DNA of 41,714 nt from JBFYTX01 sp964442335 (GTDB taxonomy: Bacteria > Chloroflexota > Dehalococcoidia > Dehalococcoidales > RBG-16-60-22), in contig CAYTZI010000002.1 of the NCBI GenBank assembly GCA_964442335.1, forward strand, positions 1-41,714. Reading direction: 5' to 3'. Positions within the stretch are counted from its first letter, which is position 1. Every line of letters starts with the position of its first letter. Shown here piece after piece: positions 1-8,098 of this stretch. A program made the position numbers and the translations under genes. The notes beneath the pieces were generated by a model, which searched no databases, was not told the origin of the DNA, and saw only the letters and a list, made by a program, of their open reading frames with translations.

Positions 1-1
1 C

Positions 2-322
2 GATTTCCTCATTATGTGCGAGAGCATCAAGAAAGCGCCCTACCGTTTCGGGCCGGAGCCGGATAAACCCCACGTCCACCCCCTGCCGGAGATACTTACG
101 TTTATCGGGACCGACCTCAATGACCTCTCGACGCTCGGCGCCGAGGCGGAGATTTACCTGGGTAAAGAGATGGAGCGGCACGTTATTTCCGCGCCCACGG
201 CCGTGGTCATTCCCGGCGAGCTCGCGCATTGCCCGCTGGTAATCACCAGGGTAGACCGGCCTTTCATACTGACGGATATCCGCCCCTTCGGCAGTCCCCC
301 ACCCGCCCCCGGGAAGCTCTAA
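2..322 (+). CDS. Cupin-fold protein, C-terminal part (5' truncated by window edge)
   Basis: The reading frame is open to the window edge, so the N-terminus is missing. The visible part carries both cupin motifs: HVHPLPE (H-x-H-x3-E) followed by a Gly, and a later PGELAH resembling the second motif P-x-G-x2-H. It aligns well with the two complete cupins on the opposite strand at 1393-1824 and 1858-2379, sharing the stretches around IGTDLNDLSTLGAE and AHCPLVI. Cupins are small beta-barrel proteins that usually bind a metal through the His/Glu residues; the substrate of this subfamily is unknown to me. It converges with the acetyltransferase gene, leaving 14 bases between the stops. Confidence 0.75.
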   Translation, partial: DFLIMCESIKKAPYRFGPEPDKPHVHPLPEILTFIGTDLNDLSTLGAEAEIYLGKEMERHVISAPTAVVIPGELAHCPLVITRVDRPFILTDIRPFGSPPPAPGKL

Positions 323-336
323 ATATCAAAGGGTTT

Positions 337-846
337 TTATCTTTTACGTCCCTTTGTGAAATAGAGCAGCAGGTCATCGTCAACGGTGATGTCGGAACCC
401 GGCTTAACGGGCCGATTTTTATACACCAGGCCCCTGCCTTCCGGGATATACCCGCGCTTAACATACATGCGCTGGGCGTTACCGTAGTCGGCATATAGCC
501 CCACGCCAAGGCCGGCAATCGCCGCCCTCTGGAAAATACGCTTTTCCGCTTCGTCCATCAGCGCTGTAGCTACCCCCTGACGGCGATACTCTTTAAGGAC
601 GCGGAGGTCTTTTATCTCCGGGATATTCTTCTCGGCGAACGGAGGATAGTCCGCCTGCCACTTTATATAAAGAAAACCGGCAATTTCCCCGTCGTAACGC
701 GCTACCAGAAAGACTATCTCCCTTTTTTCCTGGGCGGCCAGCAGCTTCTGGAAATATGGGGCTGGGGCATTATGATTCAGGAAGGAAGGTCGTACAGTAA
801 TAACAGGAATATCCTGTGCTTTAAGGCTGCTGACAGTAATAGACAT
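337..846 (-). CDS. GNAT-family N-acetyltransferase
   Basis: This 169-residue protein has the GNAT acetyl-CoA-binding motif A in RRQGVATAL (Q/R-x-x-G-x-G/A type), preceded by a beta strand EIKDLRVLKEY. Its C-terminal half contains YADYGNAQRMYVKRGY, which fits the GNAT motif B region. It would transfer an acetyl group from acetyl-CoA to an amine; the acceptor cannot be told. An upstream in-frame start at 1008 would overlap the Fur-family gene by more than 140 bases, so the ATG at 844-846 is chosen; it lies 17 bases after the Fur stop. No clear ribosome binding site is seen, which suggests translational coupling to the repressor gene. Confidence 0.8.
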   Translation of the reverse strand: MSITVSSLKAQDIPVITVRPSFLNHNAPAPYFQKLLAAQEKREIVFLVARYDGEIAGFLYIKWQADYPPFAEKNIPEIKDLRVLKEYRRQGVATALMDEAEKRIFQRAAIAGLGVGLYADYGNAQRMYVKRGYIPEGRGLVYKNRPVKPGSDITVDDDLLLYFTKGRKR

Positions 847-863
847 CGGATTATGACACGATG

Positions 864-1340
864 TTATTTGGTCGCTTTCTTCCGGCAGCTCCCGCACACC
901 CCGAAGATGCCCACGTGCTTTAGCTCCGCCCGGAAATCGTAGTCGCGCAGCAAAACGTCCCGCAGGGGATACAGGGACGCCTCCTTGATATCGATGACCC
1001 GGCCGCATACCTGGCAGACCAGGTGATGATGATGGCCGGACTCCTCGGCGTGATAGCGGATGCGCCCCTCTCCGAGGTCTATTTCATAGACCATGCCGAG
1101 CTTTTTCAGCAGCTCCAGGGTGCGGTAAACGGTGGAGATATTGACGTTAGGATATCTGGCGGCGACCCTGGCGAAAATCTCCTCGGCGGAGATGTGCTCG
1201 TCGCTGCTCTCCATCGCCGAGAGAATCATCAGGCGCTGGGGCGTGAGCCGGTAGCCCTTTTCCCGCAGCCTTTCCGTAATGCGGACGGCGCTGTGCGGAT
1301 GGGCGTGGGAATGACCGTGCGGGTGCTGTGTCTCAGTCAT
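864..1340 (-). CDS. Fur/Zur-family metal-responsive transcriptional repressor
   Basis: This 158-residue protein has a winged-helix DNA-binding domain (about residues 20-95, containing GYRLTPQRLMIL and NISTVYRTLELL) and a C-terminal dimerisation domain. Two CxxC pairs, CQVC and CGSC, form the usual structural zinc site, and the HHHH stretch before the first pair lies where regulatory metal ligands sit. The N-terminus is His-rich (HPHGHSHAHPH), a feature more common in zinc or nickel responsive members than in iron Fur, so Zur-like function is favoured but not proven. The start has GGGGGGAG upstream. It follows two cupin genes on the same strand and may control them. Confidence 0.88.
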   Translation of the reverse strand: MTETQHPHGHSHAHPHSAVRITERLREKGYRLTPQRLMILSAMESSDEHISAEEIFARVAARYPNVNISTVYRTLELLKKLGMVYEIDLGEGRIRYHAEESGHHHHLVCQVCGRVIDIKEASLYPLRDVLLRDYDFRAELKHVGIFGVCGSCRKKATK

Positions 1341-1392
1341 TCTATAGCTCCCCCCATGAACGGCTAAAGTCCTTAACGGTGGTCATAACGGG

Positions 1393-1824
1393 TTATTTGT
1401 ACTGGCTTGTTTTCCCGGAAGATACGTGGTAAATGGGCCGGGTGATGTTCCTGATGATGACGGGGCCGTGCTGAACGCCGGCCGGTATGCAGGCGGCAAA
1501 GCTCCTGTCCACGATGTTCTTTTCGTTATCGATGGTGATTTCCAGCTCGGCGCCGAGGTCCTGGATATTCTCGTAATTAAACCCGAAAAACCCGAGCACC
1601 TCGTTGAAATCATGGGTATGGGAATCGCAGAGCTTTATCTCCTTGTCCGCACCGGGCAGTATCCACTTCGCCTCGGCGTAGAACTCGGCACCCGGCACGG
1701 TATCGGCGTCGACCTGTACGATCGGCTTGACGACTTTGGGGTCGTTCTTAACACGGTAAGGCGGATATTTAGCGTCCTTTTTCGGATAATCTACAACGTA
1801 TTTTGCGTTTTTTCCCTCGTGCAT
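1393..1824 (-). CDS. Cupin-fold protein, second paralogue
   Basis: This is a roughly 143-residue single-domain cupin. Motif 1 is DSHTHDFNE (H-x-H-x3-E) followed by GFFG, and motif 2 is IPAGVQHGP (P-x-G-x2-H). It matches the C-terminal half of the neighbouring cupin at 1858-2379 and the truncated one at 2-322. An in-frame ATG lies seven codons upstream at 1845, but the internal ATG at 1824 is preceded at good distance by AAGAGGAA and is preferred. It lies 33 bases after the preceding cupin gene on the same strand and 52 bases before the Fur-family gene, so all three may be co-transcribed. Function unknown. Confidence 0.75.
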   Translation of the reverse strand: MHEGKNAKYVVDYPKKDAKYPPYRVKNDPKVVKPIVQVDADTVPGAEFYAEAKWILPGADKEIKLCDSHTHDFNEVLGFFGFNYENIQDLGAELEITIDNEKNIVDRSFAACIPAGVQHGPVIIRNITRPIYHVSSGKTSQYK

Positions 1825-1857
1825 TTCGTTCCTCTTTCTAAACATTATTCCGAAAGA

Positions 1858-2379
1858 CTAGATGTACTTGTCCCCCGAGCCGAGCGTCAGGTGAAACATC
1901 GGGGCGTCCATGCGCCGGTAGACCAGCGGGCAGTGCTCCATGTTGGCGGGGATATAGACCATAAAGCTCTTGGTGAGGACGAACTTCTCATCCTCCAGCC
2001 AGAACTCAATCTCACCGCCGAGGTCGGAAGGGTCTTCCATGTTGGTGCCCATGCAGCTGAAAATCTCGATGAAGGGGTGGGAGTGGGGCATGATGCCGGG
2101 CACTTTGCCGCTCTTGACCAGTTCCGGCGTGACGAGCTCGGGCATGGGCATCAGCGGCATCTGCCGCTGGTCCTTCATCGTGCCGGGCCACTGCCAGGTA
2201 TATTCGCCGTAAAAGGCGCCGGGCAGGACCTCGGTGTCCATCCAGATAACGTGCTCCAGCCCCAGCCGGTAGCCGTCAGCATAGCCCTGCCTGATAATCT
2301 GGGGGCCCTTGTAGCCGGGCATGACGACGTTCTTCTTCAGCTCCGTGGTGATATATTTGCCGTACTTGGATTTTCCCAT
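1858..2379 (-). CDS. Cupin-fold protein, first paralogue of the minus-strand pair
   Basis: This 173-residue protein has a C-terminal cupin domain with HSHPFIE (H-x-H-x3-E) and a second motif in IPANMEHCP. About 85 residues precede the first motif, with the Trp-rich patch YTWQWPG that may be a second, degenerate half-barrel. The start at 2379 is chosen because AAAGGAG sits eight bases upstream; the longer frame to 2418 lacks such a site. A 15-base dyad at 2422-2436 lies just upstream and could be an operator. Three related cupins in 2.4 kb suggest local duplication. The ligand is unknown. Confidence 0.78.
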   Translation of the reverse strand: MGKSKYGKYITTELKKNVVMPGYKGPQIIRQGYADGYRLGLEHVIWMDTEVLPGAFYGEYTWQWPGTMKDQRQMPLMPMPELVTPELVKSGKVPGIMPHSHPFIEIFSCMGTNMEDPSDLGGEIEFWLEDEKFVLTKSFMVYIPANMEHCPLVYRRMDAPMFHLTLGSGDKYI

Positions 2380-2421
2380 TGATTTTTCTCCTTTCCCGTT
2401 CATTAAAAACAATATCAAAAC

Positions 2422-2436
2422 TGCATTTTTAATGCA
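2422..2436. promoter_or_regulatory. 15-bp dyad TGCATT-TTT-AATGCA, possible operator or weak terminator
   Basis: The arms TGCATT and AATGCA are perfect inverted repeats around a 3-base centre. The site lies about 45 bases upstream of the first minus-strand cupin and about 25 bases after the stop of the metalloprotease gene. Its 15-base size fits the 7-1-7 dyads bound by Fur-family repressors, one of which is encoded nearby. On the minus strand it is followed by GTTTTG, so a weak terminator for the metalloprotease transcript is also possible. Confidence 0.3.
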
Positions 2437-2460
2437 AATGGCTGAAAACCGGATTCAGCG

Positions 2461-3324
2461 CTATAGTGAAAAGGGATTCAATGTCAGCCCGTATCTGAGA
2501 CGGTACCAGGCCGCCGCCGGGATATACACCAGCACGAACCCGACCAAAGCCATGATTAAAGCCAGAATCAGCACGCTGTAGACGGCCCCCAGGGACGCGG
2601 CGGTTGAGGGGAAAAACTCGCCGCCGGAGCGGCCGACGAGCAGGAGGACCAGGTTCAACAGGAGAAAAGGCAGCACGATACATCCCAGACCGGATAACGT
2701 GCCTTTAAAGTCCGCCCAGCTCAGCCTGACGTTTCCGGATATACATATAGACAGGTAAAGAAATACCCAGAACTGCCAGAGGCTCAGGTTGGCGGGACTG
2801 AATATAATCTTGATGATAGCCAGGGCGGAACCGCCGAAGACGCTTAAATAGCCGCCGATAAGCGATTCCTGGGAAACGGCGCTTACGCTGAGGTCGATTT
2901 CGTCCCAAACGCCCGAGCTGCCGGGAATCAAGAAGTAAAAGAGCCCGAAGAGCACAGCGCAGCCGAGTACCATGGGCCCTATGCCGATAAAGAAATTGCC
3001 CAGCACATGCCAGGGATTTTTACGGTTCCACGTATGGTAAACGTAGCCCAGGGTGCCGGTAGCGGGGTCGGGGCGGAACAGGCTGATATCCTCTATCCGG
3101 TGCCCGAAAATCACGCAGAAAAAGGCGTGGCCCAGCTCGTGGATGGGCGTACCCAGCCATGCCACCAGGTAGACCCCTTTGCCGAAAGCCTTCTCCATCG
3201 ACCTGAATGTTAGCTGGGAGACGAACTGGATGAGCAGCCCGAAGATAAAAAGCCCGGCAAAAAGGGAGACCATCTGGCCCAGGGTCGCCAGCAGGAGGTC
3301 TTTAATAAAAATAAGGACTGTCAT
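2461..3324 (-). CDS. M50-like integral membrane zinc metalloprotease
   Basis: This 287-residue protein is strongly hydrophobic with about six predicted membrane segments. It carries HELGH at residues 62-66, inside the context GTPIHELGHAFFCVIFGH, which is the zinc-binding HExxH motif of membrane-embedded M50/S2P-type proteases. The usual second metal ligand motif (NxxPxxxLDG-like) is not obvious, so it may be a divergent or non-proteolytic member. It lies 54 bases downstream of the oligosaccharyltransferase gene on the same strand, so the two may be co-transcribed and both act at the membrane. The substrate is unknown. Confidence 0.72.
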   Translation of the reverse strand: MTVLIFIKDLLLATLGQMVSLFAGLFIFGLLIQFVSQLTFRSMEKAFGKGVYLVAWLGTPIHELGHAFFCVIFGHRIEDISLFRPDPATGTLGYVYHTWNRKNPWHVLGNFFIGIGPMVLGCAVLFGLFYFLIPGSSGVWDEIDLSVSAVSQESLIGGYLSVFGGSALAIIKIIFSPANLSLWQFWVFLYLSICISGNVRLSWADFKGTLSGLGCIVLPFLLLNLVLLLVGRSGGEFFPSTAASLGAVYSVLILALIMALVGFVLVYIPAAAWYRLRYGLTLNPFSL

Positions 3325-3378
3325 TCAGGTTGATGATATCGTCAGAATGAAAAGACTGTCAAGGAGAGAGGGGGCTGT

Positions 3379-5910
3379 CTACTTCCCGCCGGTGTACTCG
3401 AAAATTTTCACTTCGGGGACGAAACCCACGCTCTGTAACGAGACCCCCTGCTCGGAGCTGTATACCAGTTCAAAATCGGTCACCGCTTCCAGCGGTACGG
3501 GACTTATGAACGCGCTCGTCCCTACGACGGCATAGTTGCCCGATTCCTGTTCCTCGACGTACGCTGCCGCTTCTTCGTAGCTGTCGAACTCTCTGGCATC
3601 GATGACCTGCTTATATCTTATCCCCTGCTGCTCTTTCTCGACCCAGCCGATAACGCCCGCCTTGACGTCGGTCACCGCCTTCCCGTCGAAATTATACAGC
3701 CGTATAACCAGACTCTGGTAATATGCCGGGAAATAGAACTGCACCGGCTGTAAAGTGTCCTCGTAAAGCACATAGAAAACATCGTAGTACTTGCTCGTCG
3801 GTTGTTCCGCCCAGGTCGCCACCGCCCAGTACTTGCTCCGCGCCGTCAGGTAGTCGATAACGACATACCGCGTGTTCATTTCCGCAATCAGTTCGCGCGC
3901 CGTAGCGTCATCCGTGGATAAAAAGAAGTTGGCCACCCTGATGACGGCGGGCGCGTACTGGCTCGGGTTGGCGTTCGGCATGCGGTGGGCGATGTGCGTT
4001 ATCCAGTAGCCGTAGTCCCACCACGAGGTCACGCCGTAGGCTGTATCGGGGTAATCGAACGGCTCCCCGGGGGCGGGCGGTGGGAATATCTTATAGTAAG
4101 CGGAGGGGTCGCCGAAGGGCTCAGGGGTATTCTCCCGCATCCAGAGCAGGGAGGACATCCAGGCGTCGGTAGGCGCGTAAGGCGCTTCTTCCGTCGTGGT
4201 CATTTCGGCCGCTTTGGTAATATTGGGGAAGAAAACGAGAAAGAACATCGCCACTCCCGCCAGCGCCGCGAAGAGCAGATAGGCCGTACGGCCGGGGGTA
4301 TACCGCCTGGCCTGTTTTTTCCTGCTTTTTGCCTTGCTCTGCGGTACGGCCGCGGGGACTTCCTCCTGTTTTACCTCTAACTTCCTCGCGCCGGCCAGCC
4401 ATATTACCCGCCAGGACAGATAAGCGGAAAGCAGGGCCACGTTAACGACCAGGTAGTAGGCGAAACGGCGCTGCCCCAGCGTCAGGAACAGAATTACCAG
4501 CGTCCAGACGAAGAAAAACAGCCAGTCCCGGCGCTCGGTGCCGGGGAAAAACAGCATGATGAACAGAACAGCTAGGGGCAGCAGCGCCACGACACGGTGG
4601 CCGAAACCGGACAGCAGCAGGAGAGTCATGACCACCGCGAGTATCGCCAGGACCCAGATGACGGGCCGCAGGTAGCTCTGCCCGGACGGATTTTTCCTGA
4701 TAAAAAGATAAAGCAGGATACTCAACGATATGAGGGCAACGCCGGGGAAAGCGAAATCACTGAAAAGGAAAAAGCTCGTGGTGAAGTTTCCCCAGCTTAT
4801 TGCCGTACTGAAGACTCCAGACGGGGCCAGGAACGGCTGCATCTCCACCGTGGTCGCGGCGCTCGCCCCGGAAGGAATAAAGATATTGAATCGCCCCAGA
4901 ATGGAGTCGAGCATACCGGGGCTGATTAGATAAAACGCCAATATAATTATACCGGCGGCGACCGCCAGTACGACCGGGTAATAGAAAGGCCGGACGTTCC
5001 GGGAAGACATCAGCCGGGAGATAACGACCAGCGCCACGGGCACGAAAAAGGCCAGTATTATGCCGGTAAGGAAAAAGGAGTTCGGGGTGAGATTGAAGAA
5101 CATCAGCAGAGCTATCAGCAAAGACACTACCCCCACTACTCCCAGGTAGTCCGTCGATTGCTTTCTGAGGTGGTCGTTAACGAACTGAATGACCAGGTAG
5201 AGGCAGAAGATGAACACGAAGAGCAGCGCGCCCGCCCAGCTGATAAGGTACACTCCCAGGAACAGTCCCGCCAGGGCGCTGTAAACGAGAGGCCGGCCGC
5301 ACGTTGCCCAGTCCCGGTGAAGAATATGGTCGAAGGAAATGCCTCTTTCCCGGGCGGTCTTCACCGCCAGGATAACGAACGCCAGGAAAGTCGTGGAGAG
5401 TAGCGTTTCCACCGCGGGCGTATCGTTCAGGCCGATTATCGTGCGTCCCAGGTACTCCCCGGGCAGAATGGCGGTCAGTCCCGCCGCTATCAATCCCACC
5501 CACCTGTTAAAAAGCGTCTTTCCGATGAAATAGACGGGTATAACGGTCAGGGCGGCGAGAATGGCGGGGAAATACGCGCTGAAGGTATCAATCATGTGCT
5601 GGGTCGGGGTGCCGAGGCTGAACATCCAGATGATTCCGGACAGGAACCAGTAGGGGAAATAAATATCGTTTAAAGGCCAGCCCTCGGGATACAGCAAATA
5701 GGGGTCGAAGTTCATCAGGTGCGGGAAATTATTGGCGGTGACATCGATGATGCGCTGGAAAAAATACGCGTCGATGCTGGTGAACTTGACCCATTCCCCG
5801 CTGAAAGCCTGGTCGTAAGGGAGCACGATGCGGAAGAGCAGGGAGATACCGAAAATGACGGCGATAACTATGCCGACAACGACCTTCGGGGATATTCTGC
5901 CTGTACTCAT
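3379..5910 (-). CDS. STT3/AglB-type oligosaccharyltransferase
   Basis: This 843-residue protein has about 13 membrane segments in the N-terminal 550 residues and a soluble C-terminal domain. The diagnostic STT3 motif WWDYG is present near residue 628 (SWWDYGYWITH). An N-terminal acidic segment near residue 48 (TSIDAYFFQRI) matches the first catalytic Asp, and VIDYLTARSKYWAVA near 680 fits the archaeal DxxxxxxK motif. Family members transfer a lipid-linked oligosaccharide to Asn in N-x-S/T sequons on the outer face of the membrane. A basic Lys/Arg-rich loop separates the last helix group from the C-terminal domain. It is divergently transcribed from a glycan-synthesis gene set including a flippase, which supports a role in protein glycosylation. 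The closest architecture is archaeal AglB rather than Campylobacter PglB, by my reading. Confidence 0.88.
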   Translation of the reverse strand: MSTGRISPKVVVGIVIAVIFGISLLFRIVLPYDQAFSGEWVKFTSIDAYFFQRIIDVTANNFPHLMNFDPYLLYPEGWPLNDIYFPYWFLSGIIWMFSLGTPTQHMIDTFSAYFPAILAALTVIPVYFIGKTLFNRWVGLIAAGLTAILPGEYLGRTIIGLNDTPAVETLLSTTFLAFVILAVKTARERGISFDHILHRDWATCGRPLVYSALAGLFLGVYLISWAGALLFVFIFCLYLVIQFVNDHLRKQSTDYLGVVGVVSLLIALLMFFNLTPNSFFLTGIILAFFVPVALVVISRLMSSRNVRPFYYPVVLAVAAGIIILAFYLISPGMLDSILGRFNIFIPSGASAATTVEMQPFLAPSGVFSTAISWGNFTTSFFLFSDFAFPGVALISLSILLYLFIRKNPSGQSYLRPVIWVLAILAVVMTLLLLSGFGHRVVALLPLAVLFIMLFFPGTERRDWLFFFVWTLVILFLTLGQRRFAYYLVVNVALLSAYLSWRVIWLAGARKLEVKQEEVPAAVPQSKAKSRKKQARRYTPGRTAYLLFAALAGVAMFFLVFFPNITKAAEMTTTEEAPYAPTDAWMSSLLWMRENTPEPFGDPSAYYKIFPPPAPGEPFDYPDTAYGVTSWWDYGYWITHIAHRMPNANPSQYAPAVIRVANFFLSTDDATARELIAEMNTRYVVIDYLTARSKYWAVATWAEQPTSKYYDVFYVLYEDTLQPVQFYFPAYYQSLVIRLYNFDGKAVTDVKAGVIGWVEKEQQGIRYKQVIDAREFDSYEEAAAYVEEQESGNYAVVGTSAFISPVPLEAVTDFELVYSSEQGVSLQSVGFVPEVKIFEYTGGK

Positions 5911-5942
5911 TCTGTTACGGGAAGCGCTTATAGGTTGGGTAA

Positions 5943-5971
5943 ATTATGGCATATCCCGTATAGCTTTGCAA
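5943..5971 (-). promoter_or_regulatory. Sigma70-like promoter of the oligosaccharyltransferase gene
   Basis: On the minus strand TTGCAA (5966-5971) and CATAAT (5943-5948) are separated by 17 bases. The -10 lies about 33 bases before the STT3 start codon. It is back-to-back with the plus-strand promoter at 5983-6011. Confidence 0.55.
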
Positions 5972-5982
5972 TCGTACCAGCC

Positions 5983-6011
5983 TTGCTAAAGCCGTAACTC
6001 TCGGTTATAAT
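5983..6011 (+). promoter_or_regulatory. Sigma70-like promoter of the glycan operon
   Basis: TTGCTA (5983-5988) and a perfect TATAAT (6006-6011) are separated by 17 bases, about 75 bases upstream of the UDP-GlcNAc 2-epimerase start. The arrangement suggests divergent control of the glycan-assembly genes and the oligosaccharyltransferase. Confidence 0.6.
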
Positions 6012-6084
6012 TACAAAAAGCTTTTACATAAAAAAGCGCCCCGTGTCTCAGGCACAGCCTTCCGTCAGGAGATAAATCGGCCGC

Positions 6085-7167
6085 ATGAAAATTTCGGTTA
6101 TCCTCGGCACCCGCCCCGAAATAATCAAGATGGCGCCCCTCATAAAGCTACTCCGGGAAAAGAACGCGGACTTCTTTACCCTCCACACCGGCCAGCACTA
6201 CTCGTACGAGCTGGATAAAGTATTCTTCGACCAGCTCGAACTGCCCCTGCCGCAGTACAATATCGAGGCGGGCTCAGGCTCACACGCCGAGGAGACCGGC
6301 AAGATGCTTATCGGCATCGAGAAAATCCTGAAAGAGCAAAGACCGGATATCGCCCTGGCGGAGGGGGACACCAACAGCGTCCTGGCAGGGGCGCTGGCGG
6401 CCGTCAAGCTCGGCATCAGGTTCGGCCACGTGGAGTCGGGCCTGCGCTCCTACGACCGCACCATGCCGGAAGAGATAAACAGGATTATCGCCGACCATAT
6501 CTCGGACTACCTTTTCGCGCCCACCAGGCAGGCGAAGCAGATACTTCTCGGGGAGGGCATCCCCGAGAAAAAGGTATTCGTCACCGGCAACACGATAGTC
6601 GACGCCGTCAATCAAAACCTGGCGCTCGCCCGCCGGAACAATAGCGTCGCCAAACGGCTCCGCCTCAAGCCGCGCCAGTACTTTATCGCCACCCTGCACC
6701 GCCAGGAAAACACCGACAACACCGAAAGGTTCCGCTCAATCCTGGACGGACTGGAAAGGCTGACGGTAGATTACCGCATCCCGGTTGTTTACCCCGTTCA
6801 CCCGAGGAGCCGCAAGATACTCGCGCGCCTGCCGAAGCAGCCGGAGAGGTTGAAAGTAATCGACCCCGTGGACTTCCTCAGCTTTTTGTATCTGGAAAGC
6901 AACGCCCGGTTGATACTTACCGACTCCGGCGGGGTCCAGGAGGAGGCATGCATCCTCGGGGTGCCGTGCGTTACCTTGAGGGATAACACGGAGCGACCGG
7001 AAACCGTGGATGCGGGGGCCAACATGCTGGCGGGCGCCTCGGCGGAGAGAATCGTGCACTCGGCGGCTTCGATGCTCGACCGCAAAACGGACTGGGTCAA
7101 TCCTTTCGGCGACGGGCACGCCTCGGAAAGGATCTTCAATATAGTCATGGAGGCAGAAAATGACTAA
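6085..7167 (+). CDS. wecB: UDP-N-acetylglucosamine 2-epimerase (non-hydrolysing)
   Basis: This 360-residue protein has the full family signature: VILGTRPEIIKMAP at the N-terminus, EGDTNS near residue 93, HVESGLRS near 115, and TDSGGVQEEA near 279. It would interconvert UDP-GlcNAc and UDP-ManNAc in the cytoplasm, supplying ManNAc-type sugars for a surface glycan. The length is normal for the family. AGGAG at 6067-6071 lies 13 bases from the ATG, which is a long spacing. Its stop overlaps the start of the next epimerase by 8 bases, which indicates an operon with the genes through the flippase at 10834. Confidence 0.92.
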   Translation: MKISVILGTRPEIIKMAPLIKLLREKNADFFTLHTGQHYSYELDKVFFDQLELPLPQYNIEAGSGSHAEETGKMLIGIEKILKEQRPDIALAEGDTNSVLAGALAAVKLGIRFGHVESGLRSYDRTMPEEINRIIADHISDYLFAPTRQAKQILLGEGIPEKKVFVTGNTIVDAVNQNLALARRNNSVAKRLRLKPRQYFIATLHRQENTDNTERFRSILDGLERLTVDYRIPVVYPVHPRSRKILARLPKQPERLKVIDPVDFLSFLYLESNARLILTDSGGVQEEACILGVPCVTLRDNTERPETVDAGANMLAGASAERIVHSAASMLDRKTDWVNPFGDGHASERIFNIVMEAEND

Positions 7168-8086
7168 GATACTCGTTACCGGCGGGACCGGGTTCATCGG
7201 CTCGAACCTCGTGCCGGAGCTCAGAAAACGCGGCCACGAGGTCTGGGTGTGCGACCTCCTGAACAGCGCCGCCACGGCTAACTATATCCGCTGCGACACG
7301 CGCGAGTACCGGCAGATTGAGCGCATCTTCAACGGCCACGATTTCGATTTCGTTTTCCATCTTGCCGCGGAGTACGGGCGCTGGAACGGCGAGGACTATT
7401 ACGAGAACCTCTGGCAGACCAACGTCATCGGCACCAAGCACATGATACGCCTCCAGGAGCAAAAAAAGTTCAAGATGATTTTCTTTTCCAGCGCCGAGGT
7501 CTACGGCGATTACACCGGGAAAATGAGCGAGGACGTCATGGACAAACTCGCCATCAAGCAGATGAACGACTACGCCATTACCAAGTGGGCGGGAGAGCTC
7601 ATGGTGCTGAACTCGGCGGCGATGTTCGGCACGGAGACCGTGCGGGTGAGGCCGGTCAACGCCTACGGCCCGCACGAGCATTATCACCCCTACCGCGGCG
7701 TCATCCCCGCCTTCATCTATAAAGCCCTCCACGACGAACCCTATACCGTGTATATGGGGCACAGGAGAATCTTCGACTACGTGGAAGATACCTGCCGGAC
7801 CTTCGCCAATATCGTGGACAACTTCATCCCCGGCGAGGTCTATAATATCGGCGGGAAAGAGGAGTGGGAGTGCGATATCAAGTACGTGTCCAACGTTATT
7901 CTCGAGTATCTCGGCAAGGACGACTCCAAGGTGACCTATAAACAGGGCGAGCCTTTCACCACGCAGGTCAAGCACATCGATTACGCGAAGTCGCGGCGCG
8001 ACCTCAAGCACGACCCCAAGGTGCCGCCGAAAGAAGGCATACACCGTACCATCGAGTGGATGAAATCCGTATATGGCATTAAGTAG
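7160..8086 (+). CDS. NAD-dependent sugar epimerase/dehydratase (extended SDR family)
   Basis: This 308-residue protein begins with the Rossmann NAD-binding motif VTGGTGFIGSNL (GxxGxxG) and has the catalytic YAITK (YxxxK) together with the upstream Ser of FFSSAEVYGD. The segment VRPVNAYGP is typical for nucleotide-sugar epimerases and dehydratases. It probably modifies a nucleotide sugar such as UDP-GlcNAc/UDP-Glc or a dTDP/GDP sugar; the exact reaction cannot be told. It overlaps wecB by 8 bases and is followed after 12 bases by a glycosyltransferase. Confidence 0.87.
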   Translation: MTKILVTGGTGFIGSNLVPELRKRGHEVWVCDLLNSAATANYIRCDTREYRQIERIFNGHDFDFVFHLAAEYGRWNGEDYYENLWQTNVIGTKHMIRLQEQKKFKMIFFSSAEVYGDYTGKMSEDVMDKLAIKQMNDYAITKWAGELMVLNSAAMFGTETVRVRPVNAYGPHEHYHPYRGVIPAFIYKALHDEPYTVYMGHRRIFDYVEDTCRTFANIVDNFIPGEVYNIGGKEEWECDIKYVSNVILEYLGKDDSKVTYKQGEPFTTQVKHIDYAKSRRDLKHDPKVPPKEGIHRTIEWMKSVYGIK

Positions 8087-8098
8087 CGGAGCGCCGGT

